Both the position numbers and the translations under genes were made by a program. This document shows, in pieces, positions 14,101 through 26,899 of a stretch of DNA of 64,000 nt. Origin of the DNA: Antennarius striatus (taxonomy: Eukaryota > Chordata > Actinopteri > Lophiiformes > Antennariidae); contig NC_090792.1 of the NCBI RefSeq assembly GCF_040054535.1, positions 8,703,991 through 8,767,990 of the forward strand, given 5' to 3'. Under the pieces are notes generated by a model. The model was not told the DNA's origin and did not search any database. It saw only the letters and a program-made list of their open reading frames with translations. The first letter of the stretch is position 1. Each line of letters begins with the position of its first letter.

Positions 14101-16614
14101 TAGCTGAGCTCAGAAATGGTGTAGACACACACAGTCCTCCTACCTGTGTTCTGAGTGTGTGTCAAACCAACAGGTTGTTGGTGGGTGTTGTGAAAAGATT
14201 CAGCTCTCTGGATTGTTCCCATCTTTCCAGCTGGGCGCAGGCAGAAGACGTGATCTCCTTATCAGTGTGAATGTAGTGAGTGAATTAGTGCCATACTAGG
14301 AAAAAAATGTGGGCCAAATACTTGGTAATTTTTAATTGTTAGTGTTACATGTAATCGGCTTAGTTCATTCTGTAAACAACATTTCAGAATGAACACTCGT
14401 GATCTAGTAATAGAACAGTAGTAGAGTCAGGAAGATGTCACACAGAGCTACCAAAAACTTATTTTTGGTCTTCTTGGAAGTTCATTAAAGTTCCAGATAC
14501 CATGGGCACACTCTGCCCCTCACGGTTAAACCTGTTGAGCTTTTTAAGTCTCATTCATCAAAACCACATTGTAAGTGTGAGTAATGCATTCAGGCCACAG
14601 AAGTGCAGACCATGTGGGTAAAAAAAAAAAAAGATTTAATGGCTGTGAGCAGAAAACAGATGGAACTCATCCTCACATTGTAGTGGCCAGAATGAGTTTG
14701 TGCCACCAACGATGTTGTGCTGCACCATCAGGACAGGAGGAGAACTTTGTGTCGGATGTGAAAGCCTCTTTGGAAGAGTTGTTGCTTCGAAGCTGGGAGC
14801 TGAAAGTCGCTGACTGAACACTCCCACCTGAATCATCCCACGTGGCTGAACAAACCTACATATCTGAATTATATCTGAATGCAATCTTGGACGTCTGCAG
14901 AAAGCAATGGCTCAAGAGTTTGTTGAAGCCAGTATCTGATACGCTTGATGTTCTGTACAGTGGTCTAATGTAGACTTTTTTCTTTCTCTGTTCTTAGGCT
15001 CTCATGGAATTGGGTTCCTCAACGCGCTGAAAGAGAGTCCTGCTAGATATCCTTCCACTCAATATTGCATGTGTCTGTTAGCGTAGTCCCATCTGTTCAT
15101 CTGTTTCTCTTCATGTTTCCCTGCCCTCCTTTTTCTAATCACACAGTTGATATGGACTAACTCACCCAGCACTCTCCAAGTGGAGTTCATTGGCATGACA
15201 TGCCTTTTCAAGTCTTTTCCATTTATCATGCCTTCCTGTTATAGCACTTTGGTGGGTGTTGTATGTCTGTTTAGTCCGGTTCAGTCAAAGTAACACACTC
15301 TGTTCCTGTCACTTGGTTCAGTCGGTCTTTGATTTCAACACACTCTCCACTATAGAGATGCTATGTGAACCAAACCTGGGACAAGCGTGTCTACCTGAGT
15401 TCTAAAGACAGTTAATGGTCTCAACATCAGTGACCATTGTGTGGATTGTGGTAAAACGAAGCAAGTCAAACATTTTACTTTGACATTGCAGTGAAGACTG
15501 GTCTCTCACTAGCTTTTAGCTGTTAGCCACGACTGTAACAGGAGTCAGCAGTCAACTATAGTTAGTACTATTGTCATCTCCTTAACATAGCGATTAATAG
15601 TTGTGTTTAATTCAGCTCTTTATCAATACTGTTTGACTATCAATGACTGCTAATGATAAATACGTCTATCTTTGACCGGATTTTTGATTTTTTTTTTTTT
15701 CCCCCCACATAAATAATATAAACAAACGAGTCTGTGAAAAAATTATAAACAATTCTTTTTTCTGAGCAACAAATCAAGTCGCGAGCACAGTGCTGTGACA
15801 GCGTCAGTCTTTCTGGACTGAGCGATGGAACTCCCTCTCTGGCAGAGGACGGTATACCAGCTCAAGCTGATAACAGCTTGTGTCCTGCAGGACATTCATA
15901 AAGGGGAAGGCAGTCGATCGCGTCCAAGCAGTGTTTTGTACGAGGTGAATGATGACATGTTTCATCCTTGCCAAAGAGGAAAGGCTTGCGCGCAGAGAAG
16001 AAGAAGGGGAGTTTAAGGGAGGCAGAAGGGAAGAGAGACAGACTGACTCATGTTGACCTGCAAAGAAAGTTGACCTGCAAACTTTTTTTTTTTTAAACTT
16101 GAGTTAAAGAGACAAAAGCATGTCACACTTTCAGTTCCTGTATATTTTCTCACTCCAGATTGCATCTTGAGATGTAATGTCTCGTCATTGTTCAGTCACA
16201 GAGACAGACGGATTATCTTGGACACTGTCTGTGTTTTTGTGCTCTTTTTGGAGCAGAGAAAATGAGCAGCATTCAGCAGCCCCGGCCAAATGAACTGGTT
16301 ACTAGGAACTATTGGCAAGAGCAGGACAGCCCCGAGGCTGTAGGTCAATATGCTAGCTGTTCACACTCTGTCCATACTGATTCCACTAAGTGAACGTCTT
16401 TGTCAGTGTTTAAAATGCAAAAATGAAGCTGTGGTTGGCGTGTGTTCCTTGACTGAATTGTGTCACTGTGCTGGAGGTGGTGGTGTGCTTCTTCTCCGTC
16501 TGGTCCATAGTGGGCCTTTCAGGCTTCCATACATACTTAATCAGCTCCAACCAGACCACCAATGAAGATGTGAGTATGAACACACACAGTGGACCTCAGT
16601 ATGCTACAGAAGCT

Positions 16615-16677
<63 letters not shown>

Positions 16678-19600
16678 GTAAAGGATGAGGTGTCACTTCT
16701 AGGTTTGTACACTTCCTGAATCTGTTCCACACGCTTCATTTTATTTTCTGACATATTTGTTCCAGAGTTTATGACAGTTGGCTTTTAGTGTGGATCAAAA
16801 GTGTCTTTTGTTTGTTTGGTGGTTGTTTGAAGGGACAGAGCTTTAAAGCCAAAACATACCCCAAACATCAAAATGATGGGGCAAAAATTATTTGTTAATT
16901 ATTTAATAATTATTTTTGTTCATATTTAGATTATTTTACGCACTACCCTAACCAAATTTCAAGCAAATCTTTGGTGTTAAACGATGATTTCCCGGTTGTT
17001 CTCATTCTCCTTTATACATACCCAGAACACTGTACGCTGTGCTCTTCTAGGCTCCCAGTTGGAATGGAAGTTGACTTGTTTGTAATTTTGGGGGCAATTT
17101 GTCACCTTCAAATGACTCCTGTTTAAGAAGCAAAAAAGTGATTTTGCTTATTTATATATAATGCAGGAAAAATAAGTAAATATTCTGTGTGTATGCATTA
17201 CTTGTTTTTATGGTTATCTTTATTTGAACTTTGAATGATCTCTTTTTCACCCCAGTCAGACTGGCGAGGCTGATTTACAGTATGACCGTGTCTTGTTTGC
17301 TCATTTGGTCTGAACGTGATGCTAAAGACGACCAAAGTCGTAGATGCGATGCTGATTGAGAATTGATTCCAGTGAGACATGACACATTGATCTGTTTGGA
17401 ACTCCAGATCAAAGGGTCCTGGTCTTCTAAAAGAGGGAAAGACAACTATAACCCCTACAGCCATGGAAACATAATCACCAACTGCTGTGCAGCCCTGTGC
17501 GGACCCCTGCCACCGAGGTACGACATGTGTGGACGTGTGAGAGTTTTTATGGTGTGGTTTACACACCCCCAGATGTTCATCAAGATCTTTTCCTGCTCTT
17601 TGAAAGCCCATTCAGCATGTTTTCACTTGTCACGGTAAAAGTTCGCACCATTACCCCTTCACTGTAATTTACAGTTCCTTCCTTGGGAAATTTACAAATA
17701 TAAAATCTAAAAATAGGAAGTAGAACTGTTAGTCAAGACTCCTGTTGATGTGAGGATGTGCTTTGAAAGGAGCCTGCAACCTTTTCACTTCTGAGTATGT
17801 TTATATTCAGACGCGAGTATCCAACACACACACACACACATATACAGTATATATCATGTTCATGTGACTCTTAAATGTCAGTACACATGACGGTTTCTCT
17901 CCCACCTTCTTTCACTTCTGCATTTAGTAGCAACAGCTACAGTTACTGATCCCTGTGACACTGTACTTCCTTCCTTTCTGTCATTGTGACAAAAATCTTC
18001 TTGTTTATCCACAGGACTGATGTGCCAACGGTCTCTTTTCTTATTGAACAATATCCCCACTTTAAAGAAAGGACACTCGACACTGTAATTTACGCCACAC
18101 ATAACTCTTAACTTTTGGAACCTGCATCACTTTCAACACCTTCAATACTGTTAAACTGCACACACTGAGTCCATCTAGAGGGGTATGTACGTTCACTAAA
18201 GGTATAAGAATTCCAAACATTCTGCTGGTGTGTCTGGCTGTACTGCGCTCTGCCCCAACCATCAGTCACCAATAATGATATCTGTAGCAAAGGAGAAGCC
18301 TCAGTGCACAGGTGGAGGCCAGGCCATCTGCACATGTGTGTGTTTGTGGTATTGTACAGTTGAGTCCACTAGAAGGAAAAGAATGTTTCACCTCAGCCTC
18401 AGCGCTGCTGCTCACACTCAGACAAAAGCCTCTTGCGTTTCATTCCCTGCTGAGACCTTGACTCACATTTTGTAACGCATCAGCCTACATGTTTTTATAC
18501 TTGTTTCCTCCTGACTGCATTTGCAGACATCGTGGTATTCATTACCCTCAACGCACACACACCGCTGCCGCAGGTTCCCGGAGTCTGTCTGTGCAACTCG
18601 AGCAGGTTGCATCCACCTGAATCCAGCTCGATCCCACAGAAAGACACTGTCAACACTGTTAAATGATTACCCTGTTTCTGCTGCATAACACCTCATCTGT
18701 GTGTGTGTGTGTGTGCGTGTGCGTGTGCGTGTGCGTGTGCATGACACTGCTCTGTGACACGTCAACCTTTATCTGGGTGATAAGTAGCCATGAGCACGTG
18801 CGTCTGGCCCATGACCACATGAGGATATGCACGAGTTCAGCAGGCTGTCCTCTCACCAGAGAACCAGACTGTGGTGTTAATAATGGGACAGGAACAATCA
18901 TTCACTCCAGTCATCTACTGCAGGACCTCAATGACTTATTGCCTAGATCTCATTTTATATGTGTGTGTAAAGGTAGATGTGAAGACTGAACAAAGTAGTG
19001 TCTGTGTGATCCCACTGTTGCTCTAAATCATTGTCCTTAAAAACATTAACTCGACCTGACTGAAGACTCGGTATCCATGTATTGTGTGGGAGTCGATGTC
19101 TGTCCAGTTTCATTTGTGTTAGAAGGTTCATGCTGAAAATAATCCATTTTTACGACCCTCTTACCGTATTTAATCTGTTGGTGAGCAACGGTAGCACTTG
19201 TGAATAATCGCCACAAACTTCTTTCTCCCTGTTTCTTTCTGAAGCCTCATTGACAGACGGGGCTTCGTCCAATCAGACACGCCGCAGCTGGCACCACCGA
19301 CCAATGGCATCACTATGTACGGTGCCACCCAGTCGCAGCAAAGCCACATGGTAAGACACTAACCTCAGCTTACACTGCTGTAAAATGGATAACTACACAG
19401 ACATGCAAACACAGTCTGAGTTGTGTTTAAGGGACGAGGATAATAATTGGAACGCACACGGTCTGATGTCATGCTGTAGGGACACGTAGGGTGTGAACAT
19501 GTAGGGTCTGAACTGGGTCGATAGCCGAGCTTGTCTTCGCTTCTCTGAGGTTTTTTGTCGTGCACTGAAGGTGAGAGAGGGAAAACAAACGCTTCCTGCA

Positions 19601-22600
19601 TCAGTAGATACAGTGTAGTTGGACATCTGGCAGCTGAATGGCATGAATTTAAAAAAGCACAATATGGGACTTTTAATAAAAAGTCAGTCAATATTTGGCC
19701 TTTTCCCGTCATAGAATGAACATAATTGGTTTTCCACGTAACAAATCTCAAAGTGTCTACTCCTTATTTGTTTGCCTTCTTTCTTAATATTTAGTGAAAC
19801 TGTGGAATAATAAGAGAAGTAATTTGAAAATACTGTTGCTGAGGTAGATTGATTTTATGAAAAAGATTCTGAGGTTAGAAAAAAATGCGAGTGTCATTTC
19901 AATTAGTCAGTCGCAGTAGTTTTTGGTCAGGACCTTCTGAGGCCATGCTGTGACTCCTACAGGACGAGGCCTTGACCAGAACAACACAGAGAAGAATGAG
20001 TCTATCACAGCCGCCAAGCTGACAAAATGAAGCTCCAGTTGATGTCTTGTTTGTTTACTGGAGACAGAAAACAACTCTCATAAACCGAAACAGATGACTT
20101 TATCCCCAAAGTCAGTACAGACGCTACGGTTTAAATTATTTTATGTAAGAATGTCTCTAATTCTAATGATGAACAGTAACTATTGGTTTGACTGGCCTAG
20201 ATAGCCCAAAAAATATTTGAAACAACAGTTTTACTCTATTTCTGCCCTTTTCTTTGACATCATACCAGAGAATCACAAGTGTTGCATCTTTTATCTCTGT
20301 CCAGACCTGGGAAATCAAATCCAGTGAATTTATCTAATCTCGCTAAATTAAAACTAATTGAACTGAGTTAGTCTTAAAAGAGCACAGCTCCTTCTTTCTC
20401 TTTTTTCCCTCCTTCGATTTTGGTTTTGTTTATACCATGTCAGTGAAGTAGGTCAACAGTAAGGAAGGGTCCTTCGTGTCACATGACATCACAGCCTGGG
20501 CTGTAGTATTTAATTCCCTGGTTCCAGTCAATATTGTAGTTAAGATCCAGAGATACAGAAAATCTAAGTCGTGGATCGGGTCCTAGAAAAACAAAGGACA
20601 GAAAACTTATTCAACTCCTGTTGTACATATCACAGTTACTGACTAAATATACAATTTGTCAGTTTGTGTTTGTGGATAACCGCAACATTTTCCCCTAAAC
20701 CAAACATGATGCACATCCAGACACCAGCTTCTGGCAGTGTTCCTGGGGAATCTTAGTCTCCTCTTCGTCTTTACTATTCCTGGGGTTAAATGCTGCAACC
20801 ACCTCCCTCAAATCCCACTAGTCATTCTCCATGGGATTCATGTCAGGCCCCTCTAGGATGATCCGGGACCAGGAATGGGTGGACTTTGAGTCCTGCTTGT
20901 GATTGTTGTCCTTTGACATCTAGAGACGTCCAAGCTTCAGTAAGACGAATGATGGGATATAAACACTGTTGGTAGGGTGTTGTTCCTCCTCCTCCAGATG
21001 CAACGCTGATCTGAAGGCCCAAAAAATGATCTCTCCACAGAACAGCGTCCCAAATCTTCTTTATTTTAGATGGTTTTTAATGACTGAAGCAGCATTTCTT
21101 ATGCTTTTGGGTTCAGTGGTGGTGACTTCTTATTCAGGCATCTATTCCTGATGGAAACTTATTGTTTAACTGAGAAACTTCGGACTCCACACTCAAAGTA
21201 AGTCTAACGGCTGGAGAGTTTTCACACCATCTTATTTGCAAATTTCTACATTCATTATGGATGCTGTTCAGGGTTGAATCATTTTCAGCCTCCAGTAGTT
21301 CTTCATATTAGCATTATGTGTTGGATGTGGAAAAAATCTTGTAAAATCTATTGAATTGAGCTATTTAGTGTGTCCTTGTGTCATTTTGGTGCTGCAAACA
21401 GCCGAATAATAATATATTTTGTCAGTAAACTTGTAGAAAGGGGTTGAATAATTTGCCTTCCAAATGTTAAAAACACAGTCCAAAATTTATCTGTTTGGCA
21501 TACATGACAGATAAATTCAATATTTTTGTTTTGTTAGGGAAAATGTTGAAAAACCTTCGAGCAAAGGTTTGGGCAGAAGAAGTCAGTGAGTTCTTATGCA
21601 GGCTGTTACTCCTCCCTTTACCAAGTTTCCTTGAAATCTATTTTTTAAATACAGACGGTAATGAATTAAAAGCCCGCTGTTCAAACACACAATCTGATAA
21701 AAGTGGGAATAACCCACAGCTGATGTTCACAAGAGGACATCCATCTTCAACAAGGCACCTGCCTCATGCGTCCCACACAACGGTCAAGGCCTGTCCACTT
21801 CAAAGCCTTTAGCTCCGCCCTCCCTCCACCGCAGTCATCGCGTCCAATTCCCTTCGGAATTCCATGGAGATGTCAAACGTTGATACGGTCCCTCCTCGCG
21901 TCCTGACTTTGTGGGTGACACGTGATTGGCTGACAACCAAAGGACCATCCCTGATATCAGCACATTCACCAATGACTCATCTGTTTCCTGTCGCCATTCG
22001 TGGCCAGAGTCGTGTTGTTCCAGCTGCAAACAGTTTATCCGCACATTGTTGGACTCAGTAACGTTCCACACTGGTAACACATCAGAAGAGGAATGTTTAT
22101 TTTTATATCGTCGTCATGTTCTTGTTTGTTCCAAAATCCAGACACTAGACAACGCATTCCGTTGTTAATTGGAGATGTTTTGACCGGATTTGCAGGTTAT
22201 TTGTCATTTTGACTGTAAAGCTTTATTTTACACTCATTATGGGAGACATACAGCACAGCAGGTCAAAACATTATTAGTCTGGAAGTCAACTCAGGCTGAG
22301 GACCGTCTTCATCATGTCTTTGTGGGTTCTCGGTTTCATCTCTGAGCGTGACAGAAGACAGACGACAGTAAAGTGAACCGTTTTCCTCTTAACTGTAAAT
22401 TGTGGCCTTTAGAGTAACGCTGTTAAAAGGCATTTGCATTTAGGCAATGAGAGCCTTGTTCCTTCAAACGGCAGCCCGGCATGGAGAAGCCTTGTGCTGT
22501 TGCCATGGTAACACTGTGTGAAATGATGTCACAGTACACCTCCATAACATAAAACCTCACTGCATTATTTGCTTTTGACAGGGCGACCGCAGTGAAGCGG

Positions 22601-24770
22601 TTATATTTAATATTCTCGGGTTCAAGGGTCGGTTTCCCCAAATGGTAACTAAAACACAGGAAGACAGGAAACGGTTTCACATGTTCTGGTATTAGGATAG
22701 ATCTGGTCAGGAATAAAAAGACATCCTTGGGTTCTGCAAATATTTTCCATTTTTCAATAACCTAATACAGTAATATATATTTTTATAGATCAAAAATATG
22801 AGTTAGATAAAGAAATTTTTTAGAAATCTGAATTACAGGGTTATCAGATTTCTTCCTACAGAAAACCAACAAAGTCAGGGTTTCATGTTGGTTTTCCTTC
22901 CTTCCTGCCCCTCTTCTGTTGTGTCTCCTTTTACTTGGTGAGCAGAGTGGTATTTTCATACAATGCACACACACACACACCGTGCTGCTTGATCAATCTT
23001 TATTTCCTCATTGATACATACTCAGTCACTGGTGTGTGATCCACAGCTTCGTTTTCCCTGAACTACAACTGATTCACACTCCAATCAGACATTGATCGAC
23101 ATTAAATTATGGTGTGGAAACGACTGGACGTTCACGAGAATTCTTCAGAAGATTTATCAGACACCTCCAAACATAAAGTTATTTAATACAATAAACAAAC
23201 GTATAAACTCTGGATTAGAAACTGGGATTAGAGAAAGGGATTTTGTATTTTATTTGGCTGGAAAATGGCTTAAAAGATTATCAATGAAATAAGAGAATCG
23301 TGTTTGCGCCTGTCTCTGTCCATATGAAGGTCTGTAACGGTTAAAGATTAAATTACAGACTGAAATCTAAATGTACGATTCTGATTTTTAAAATACTGAC
23401 ATTCCACAGAAACATTTTGTGCTTTTTTTTTGCCAACTATAAGCTGGTCTGTCTGCTTTTCTTGCCACTTGTTGTCTGAGGTTATCCTATCAGCACACCT
23501 CCCTCATCATTTTTGGGTGTGTTCTATTGGAATGAGAGAGTAGTGATTGTTAGTAAGAAACACAGGCCTGAAATTTAGAGAAACACCTCCACCTTAGCTT
23601 CTGTTTGAACCACATCCTCAAATCTGCTCTTTTCAGGTCAGTGAGGTTGGAACACAAAGGTGAGAAGTCCAGGCAGAGCTCAATGCTTCCAATCATTGAT
23701 CAGACACATTGTGAGGTGATTTTGTTTGTAAAAGACCGATCAGAGCACGTCTGTTTGATTGTGTGTATTTTTTAACTTCTGTCACCGCTGGTCTGCTAAA
23801 CACACAGTTGCCCCGGGTTGATAATGGGCTGATGGGGTGGGAGCTAATCTCCCAGAGTGTGTTATTGATGACTGGCCGATTCCCAGCCTGGCTTCTGTGC
23901 TCCAGTTTTCGACGTGTGATTTCCGCTCTAAATCCAGGCAATAAAGATCAATAGACGATGAAGCGCTGACTTAAAGCATTGTGTTTTCAGCTCTGTCCTC
24001 CCCTCAGCTCTGTTTTCACTGGGGCAGAAGCACAAGCTGGTGGGGGCTGTTTGTGGCTCTGCATTCTAACATGGGTACTAATATCTGGTTCTCTGTGTCT
24101 CTCCCTTGTCCAATCATCTATCCCGTCCTATCATGTTCCTCTCTTCTCTCTCCCTCCATTTAATTTTCATCACTACCTTGCTCTTATTTGTTTTCAATTT
24201 CCGTTCTTCACCCCCACACCTTATCCACCTCCTCACCTTTGCCGTCTCCCTTCCAAATTGTTCCTCCCTCTCCCCTGCTTCTTTGCTCCTTCCTCTCAGT
24301 GTGACCAAGACCAGTGCATTCAGAGCACCAAATTCGTTTTGCAGGCCGCCGCCACCCCTCTCCTCCAGCAGCAAAGCAGCGAGCCGATCATCCTGACCGC
24401 CTCCCCCGAAAACGGAGGCTCTCTCCCGGGCCGCACCTCGCTCTCCCTGGGTGGCCCGTGCACCTCTCTCCCTCTGGGCCAGCCCACCCCTCCGACGTCC
24501 ACGCCCAGCCTCAGCTGCCACGAGGCCACCGACATGCTGCCGATTCACGGACATGGCCACGCTCACAACCACAGCCATCCCCTCCAGGAGTCTCTGGCCC
24601 ACCACCACTTCCTCACTCCAGAGGAAGTGCCTTCGCCACCAGGCATGCTTCCCTGTGGCACCCCCATGGGTCACAGCCACACTGTTCAGGCTGGTTTTTA
24701 CAACCCAGCGAGCCAGGATTCGCTTCACGAGGACTCCGTCAGAGGACTGGTCAAGCTCAGCTCCGTCTGA
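11120..24770 (+). CDS. zdhhc14: Palmitoyltransferase ZDHHC14 (3' seven exons; 5' end outside window)
   Basis: Transfers palmitate to cysteines of substrate proteins; family members are multipass Golgi/ER-type membrane enzymes. Coding exons: 11120-11272, 13958-14095, 14998-15046, 16467-16569, 17408-17517, 19245-19350 and 24300-24770. Phases agree at every junction, giving about 375 residues to the TGA. In order: [20 protein letters not shown] leading into the cysteine-rich domain ([16 protein letters not shown]), catalytic DHHC in [12 protein letters not shown], a membrane segment ([20 protein letters not shown]), a second one ([20 protein letters not shown]), and the TTxE motif as TTNED. The tail ends [19 protein letters not shown], which is the ZDHHC14 C-terminus and separates it from ZDHHC18. 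One intron is AT-AC type (15047-16466). The last exon carries a His-rich stretch ([11 protein letters not shown]). It converges on the galectin gene downstream. Confidence 0.94.
13958..14095 (+). CDS. zdhhc14: zdhhc14 catalytic DHHC exon
   Basis: The acceptor is TATGCAG and the donor is A/GTAAG. The exon completes the Glu codon split at 11272 and encodes [20 protein letters not shown] followed by a hydrophobic membrane helix. The Cys of DHHC is the acyl-intermediate residue in the family. Both incoming and outgoing introns are phase 1. Confidence 0.95.
   Translation, partial: SVLTTTVLGLGTAWEGGTTVSSTCLSSRSPSSPSSFLPSSSLTSF
15047..16466 (+). other. zdhhc14: U12-type AT-AC intron of zdhhc14
   Basis: The exon ending at 15046 stops inside a Ser codon (AG), and the protein resumes at 16467 with T GTG CTG GAG, giving the conserved ESPASVLE. 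No GT donor or AG acceptor fits that junction. Instead the intron begins ATATCCTT, which is the U12 5' splice consensus. It ends in AC, with TTCCTTGAC (16445-16453), the U12 branch consensus, placing the branch A about 14 nt from the 3' end. Length is 1420 bp. No other frame-preserving U2-type solution was found. An ancient minor-spliceosome intron is the simplest reading. Confidence 0.93.
16620..16673 (+). repeat. (CA)n microsatellite
   Basis: Uninterrupted CA dinucleotide tract, about 26 units, just inside the zdhhc14 intron following exon 16467-16569. Other short CA/TA tracts in the same gene occur near 17825-17850. Confidence 0.97.
17518..19244 (+). other. zdhhc14 intron with GT-rich repeat
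   Basis: Intron between exons 17408-17517 and 19245-19350 with canonical ends. It contains a (GT)n/(GTGTGC)n tract at about 18700-18741 and no recognisable gene on either strand. Confidence 0.85.
18700..18741 (+). repeat. (GT)n / (GTGTGC)n compound microsatellite
   Basis: A run of GT units passes into a regular GTGTGC hexamer repeat. It is purine-pyrimidine alternating throughout. Confidence 0.9.
19351..24299 (+). other. Last intron of zdhhc14
   Basis: This 4.9-kb intron has a GTAAGA donor and a C/T-rich CTCAG acceptor. Open frames inside it are short and show no family signature. An RFX-type X-box lies at 22499-22512. Otherwise it is unique, AT-rich sequence. Confidence 0.8.
22499..22512. 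promoter_or_regulatory. Consensus RFX X-box in zdhhc14 intron
   Basis: GTTGCCATGGTAAC is two half-sites in near-perfect inverted arrangement with a 2-nt spacer, the consensus for RFX transcription factors. It is intronic and far from any recognised start codon, so any role would be as an enhancer. The sequence match is direct; the function is inference. Confidence 0.5.
24300..24770 (+). CDS. zdhhc14: zdhhc14 terminal coding exon with His-rich insert
   Basis: Starts with [20 protein letters not shown], which contains a conserved Cys pair, and ends at TGA 24768-24770. Compared with the mammalian protein as I remember it, the middle is longer: it has a QQ-containing Ser/Pro-rich region and a stretch of alternating His ([11 protein letters not shown]). 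The exon is notably GC-rich against its AT-rich intron. The C-terminus is again family-typical. Confidence 0.93.
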   Translation, partial: CDQDQCIQSTKFVLQAAATPLLQQQSSEPIILTASPENGGSLPGRTSLSLGGPCTSLPLGQPTPPTSTPSLSCHEATDMLPIHGHGHAHNHSHPLQESLAHHHFLTPEEVPSPPGMLPCGTPMGHSHTVQAGFYNPASQDSLHEDSVRGLVKLSSV

Positions 24771-25471
24771 CGATGGCGCCTCCTCCTTCCCCCCTCCTCC
24801 AAACACGCGTCCAACACATGAAACACTCCTGTGCCACTTTTGTACCGGCTCTCAGTCAACTTTCTTCCTTTTCTTCTCGTCAGCGGGGCTGGAGAACTGA
24901 AAAAGGCTGAATTCAGCTGCTATGAAATGAATGGACTCTGAATGAACTGACATGAATCCAGTTGTCCCTGGCGGCCGATGTCTTGCCAAACCTCCGAGCC
25001 TGAACTGGGAGAGGTGTTTTCTGGTGTGATGGCTTGTACGACAGCTCAGACATGATCTTCTCACTTCTTTTTTTTAAACTTTTTTTTTTCATGTCAAAGC
25101 GTTTAAAACGGACAGTCCGTTTGCTCCTGGACACTGTGGACACTTTCTTTTTTTTTTAAAGAGCCGTGTGTCTGTGAGTCAAGCTACACGTGGAAGAGAA
25201 GAACACATTTTTGAGAAAACATGACATTTTTGTTCAAGATACTGAATGGATCACAGGTCTGATTTTTATTTTCTGAAACAAACCAGCCTTTTCGCCTGTT
25301 GCTGAATGGCCGGAGTCTCTTGCCTTTTTTTTCTTGGACATTCTCAACAGTGCAGCAGTTGATGTCATGATGTTGCATATCATCCTGCTTTTTCTATGTT
25401 AAAAAATAAGAGGTTGTTGTACTATATCATAATTATTACAGATCTTACAAATTATATTTCCTGTGGACATT

Positions 25472-25477
25472 AATAAA
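25472..25477 (+). terminator. zdhhc14: Poly(A) signal candidate for zdhhc14
   Basis: AATAAA about 700 bp after the stop codon, followed by a T/G-rich stretch suitable as a downstream element. The interval 24771-25471 is read as 3' UTR. Confidence 0.55.
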
Positions 25478-26232
25478 ACACCATCTTTTTATCTGATGTG
25501 ATTGAATTAATGCTAGAAGGGATGTGTCGGGGTCTCCTGAGGGGGGCATCCTGTGGCGGATGTGTTCAGTTAGAAATCTAGGTTTTTTATGAGGACTACT
25601 GACAAAAACAAGACTGTTCTTTTCACGCGATTCGTGGTTGACCTGAACAGAGAATTACATTTTCCTCACCCAAAAACATTGAAAGAAATCTGTTTTTTAA
25701 TTGGATGCTGTTATTTTGGATGTTTTAATCCAGGGATGCAACGTTTAGCTCTCCTCTGCCACCATGTGGTTGAGCAGGTGTACTGCTGTAGATTTGAAAG
25801 GACCACGGTACAGGAAATTCTTCCCTTTATGTTCATCAGATGATCACCAATCTATTTAACTAATGATTTTATCATGGATGTTCAGTAAATGCTGTTTTCC
25901 AGCACCTTAATTATCTTTCAGCTGAAAACATGTTTTTGTTTCCAGCTTGTTGCCTCAATGTCATGGTCAATAACACAAATGAAAGAAATGTCAAGCAAAA
26001 TGATGGTAACATTTTTTATTAAATTTTTCATGACGCATACAGAAGATTCTCATACATATTTTACAAATAAGACAAGCAAATCAAACGGATATTGGGAAAA
26101 AAATTGTGATTCAGAGTTGATCACTGACAGAAGTGACGCAGATTCTACTAGAGCTTCCATAAACAGTGCAAAAAGCATTTTTTAGGTTGTTGTAATGGTT
26201 CTGAATTGACGTGACCCTGTACTCTAATGTGC

Positions 26233-26238
26233 TTTATT
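26233..26238 (-). terminator. lgals8: Poly(A) signal candidate for lgals8
   Basis: The plus strand reads TTTATT, so the minus strand reads AATAAA, about 660 bp past the galectin stop. The 3' UTRs of zdhhc14 and this gene thus face each other across roughly 0.7 kb. Confidence 0.4.
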
Positions 26239-26899
26239 TATTTTCCCTTTTTAAATGGGCTCATATTCAAAATATATTGACAAATCCTGCTATTTACCCC
26301 CCAGAACACACAAAAGTGGCCGTGCCCTGACTCGCCAGGTTCTCTTTGAGATTTTGTTTGGAAAAATTACTATACATCAAGTAGAAATGTTCACATTTCC
26401 AGGAGTTCAATCACTTCTAATGGTTAAATAATGACAAATGCTTCCTAGCATTGTAAATTTAGCTGAACGATAAATTAATCTTCTGAGCTTTGCTACAGAG
26501 GAATGGAGGTGTACACTTTTTGTTAAAACAAAGGCAGTACTTGACTGCTTATGAACATTTATACATACGTTATGTCCTGCTCTACTTAACACTGTGCACT
26601 AGCAGCAGAGATGCACTAGTGACAGTATCAGAAGTGAACCGGGGTGAACTGAACTTGTAGCTTTAAAGTCATGATGGCTCACAGGCTGACGACCCAACAG
26701 TTAAAGCTCAAGCGTCAGTCCATCGATGCTCCACGAGGTCCGCTGTCACCACAATGCTAGACTAGCTTAAATCAGTCATGGACGGCGGGCACAAAGTTAC
26801 CCAGACCCCAGGTTGGTGCAGGGTTTGCACCTTCTAGCTTCCATTGTGGCTAAGCTAATGTAGCATCAATAACCAGAGCATTGTGTCGCTGGCTTAGAG

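Noticed and set aside
23092-23292. 66-codon plus-strand frame in the zdhhc14 intron
   Set aside because: No homology recognised; AT-rich composition and length are compatible with chance.
24114-24806. 230-codon minus-strand open frame over the zdhhc14 last exon
   Set aside because: It is a shadow of the GC-rich coding exon on the opposite strand; the composition is Gly/Arg-rich with no domain.
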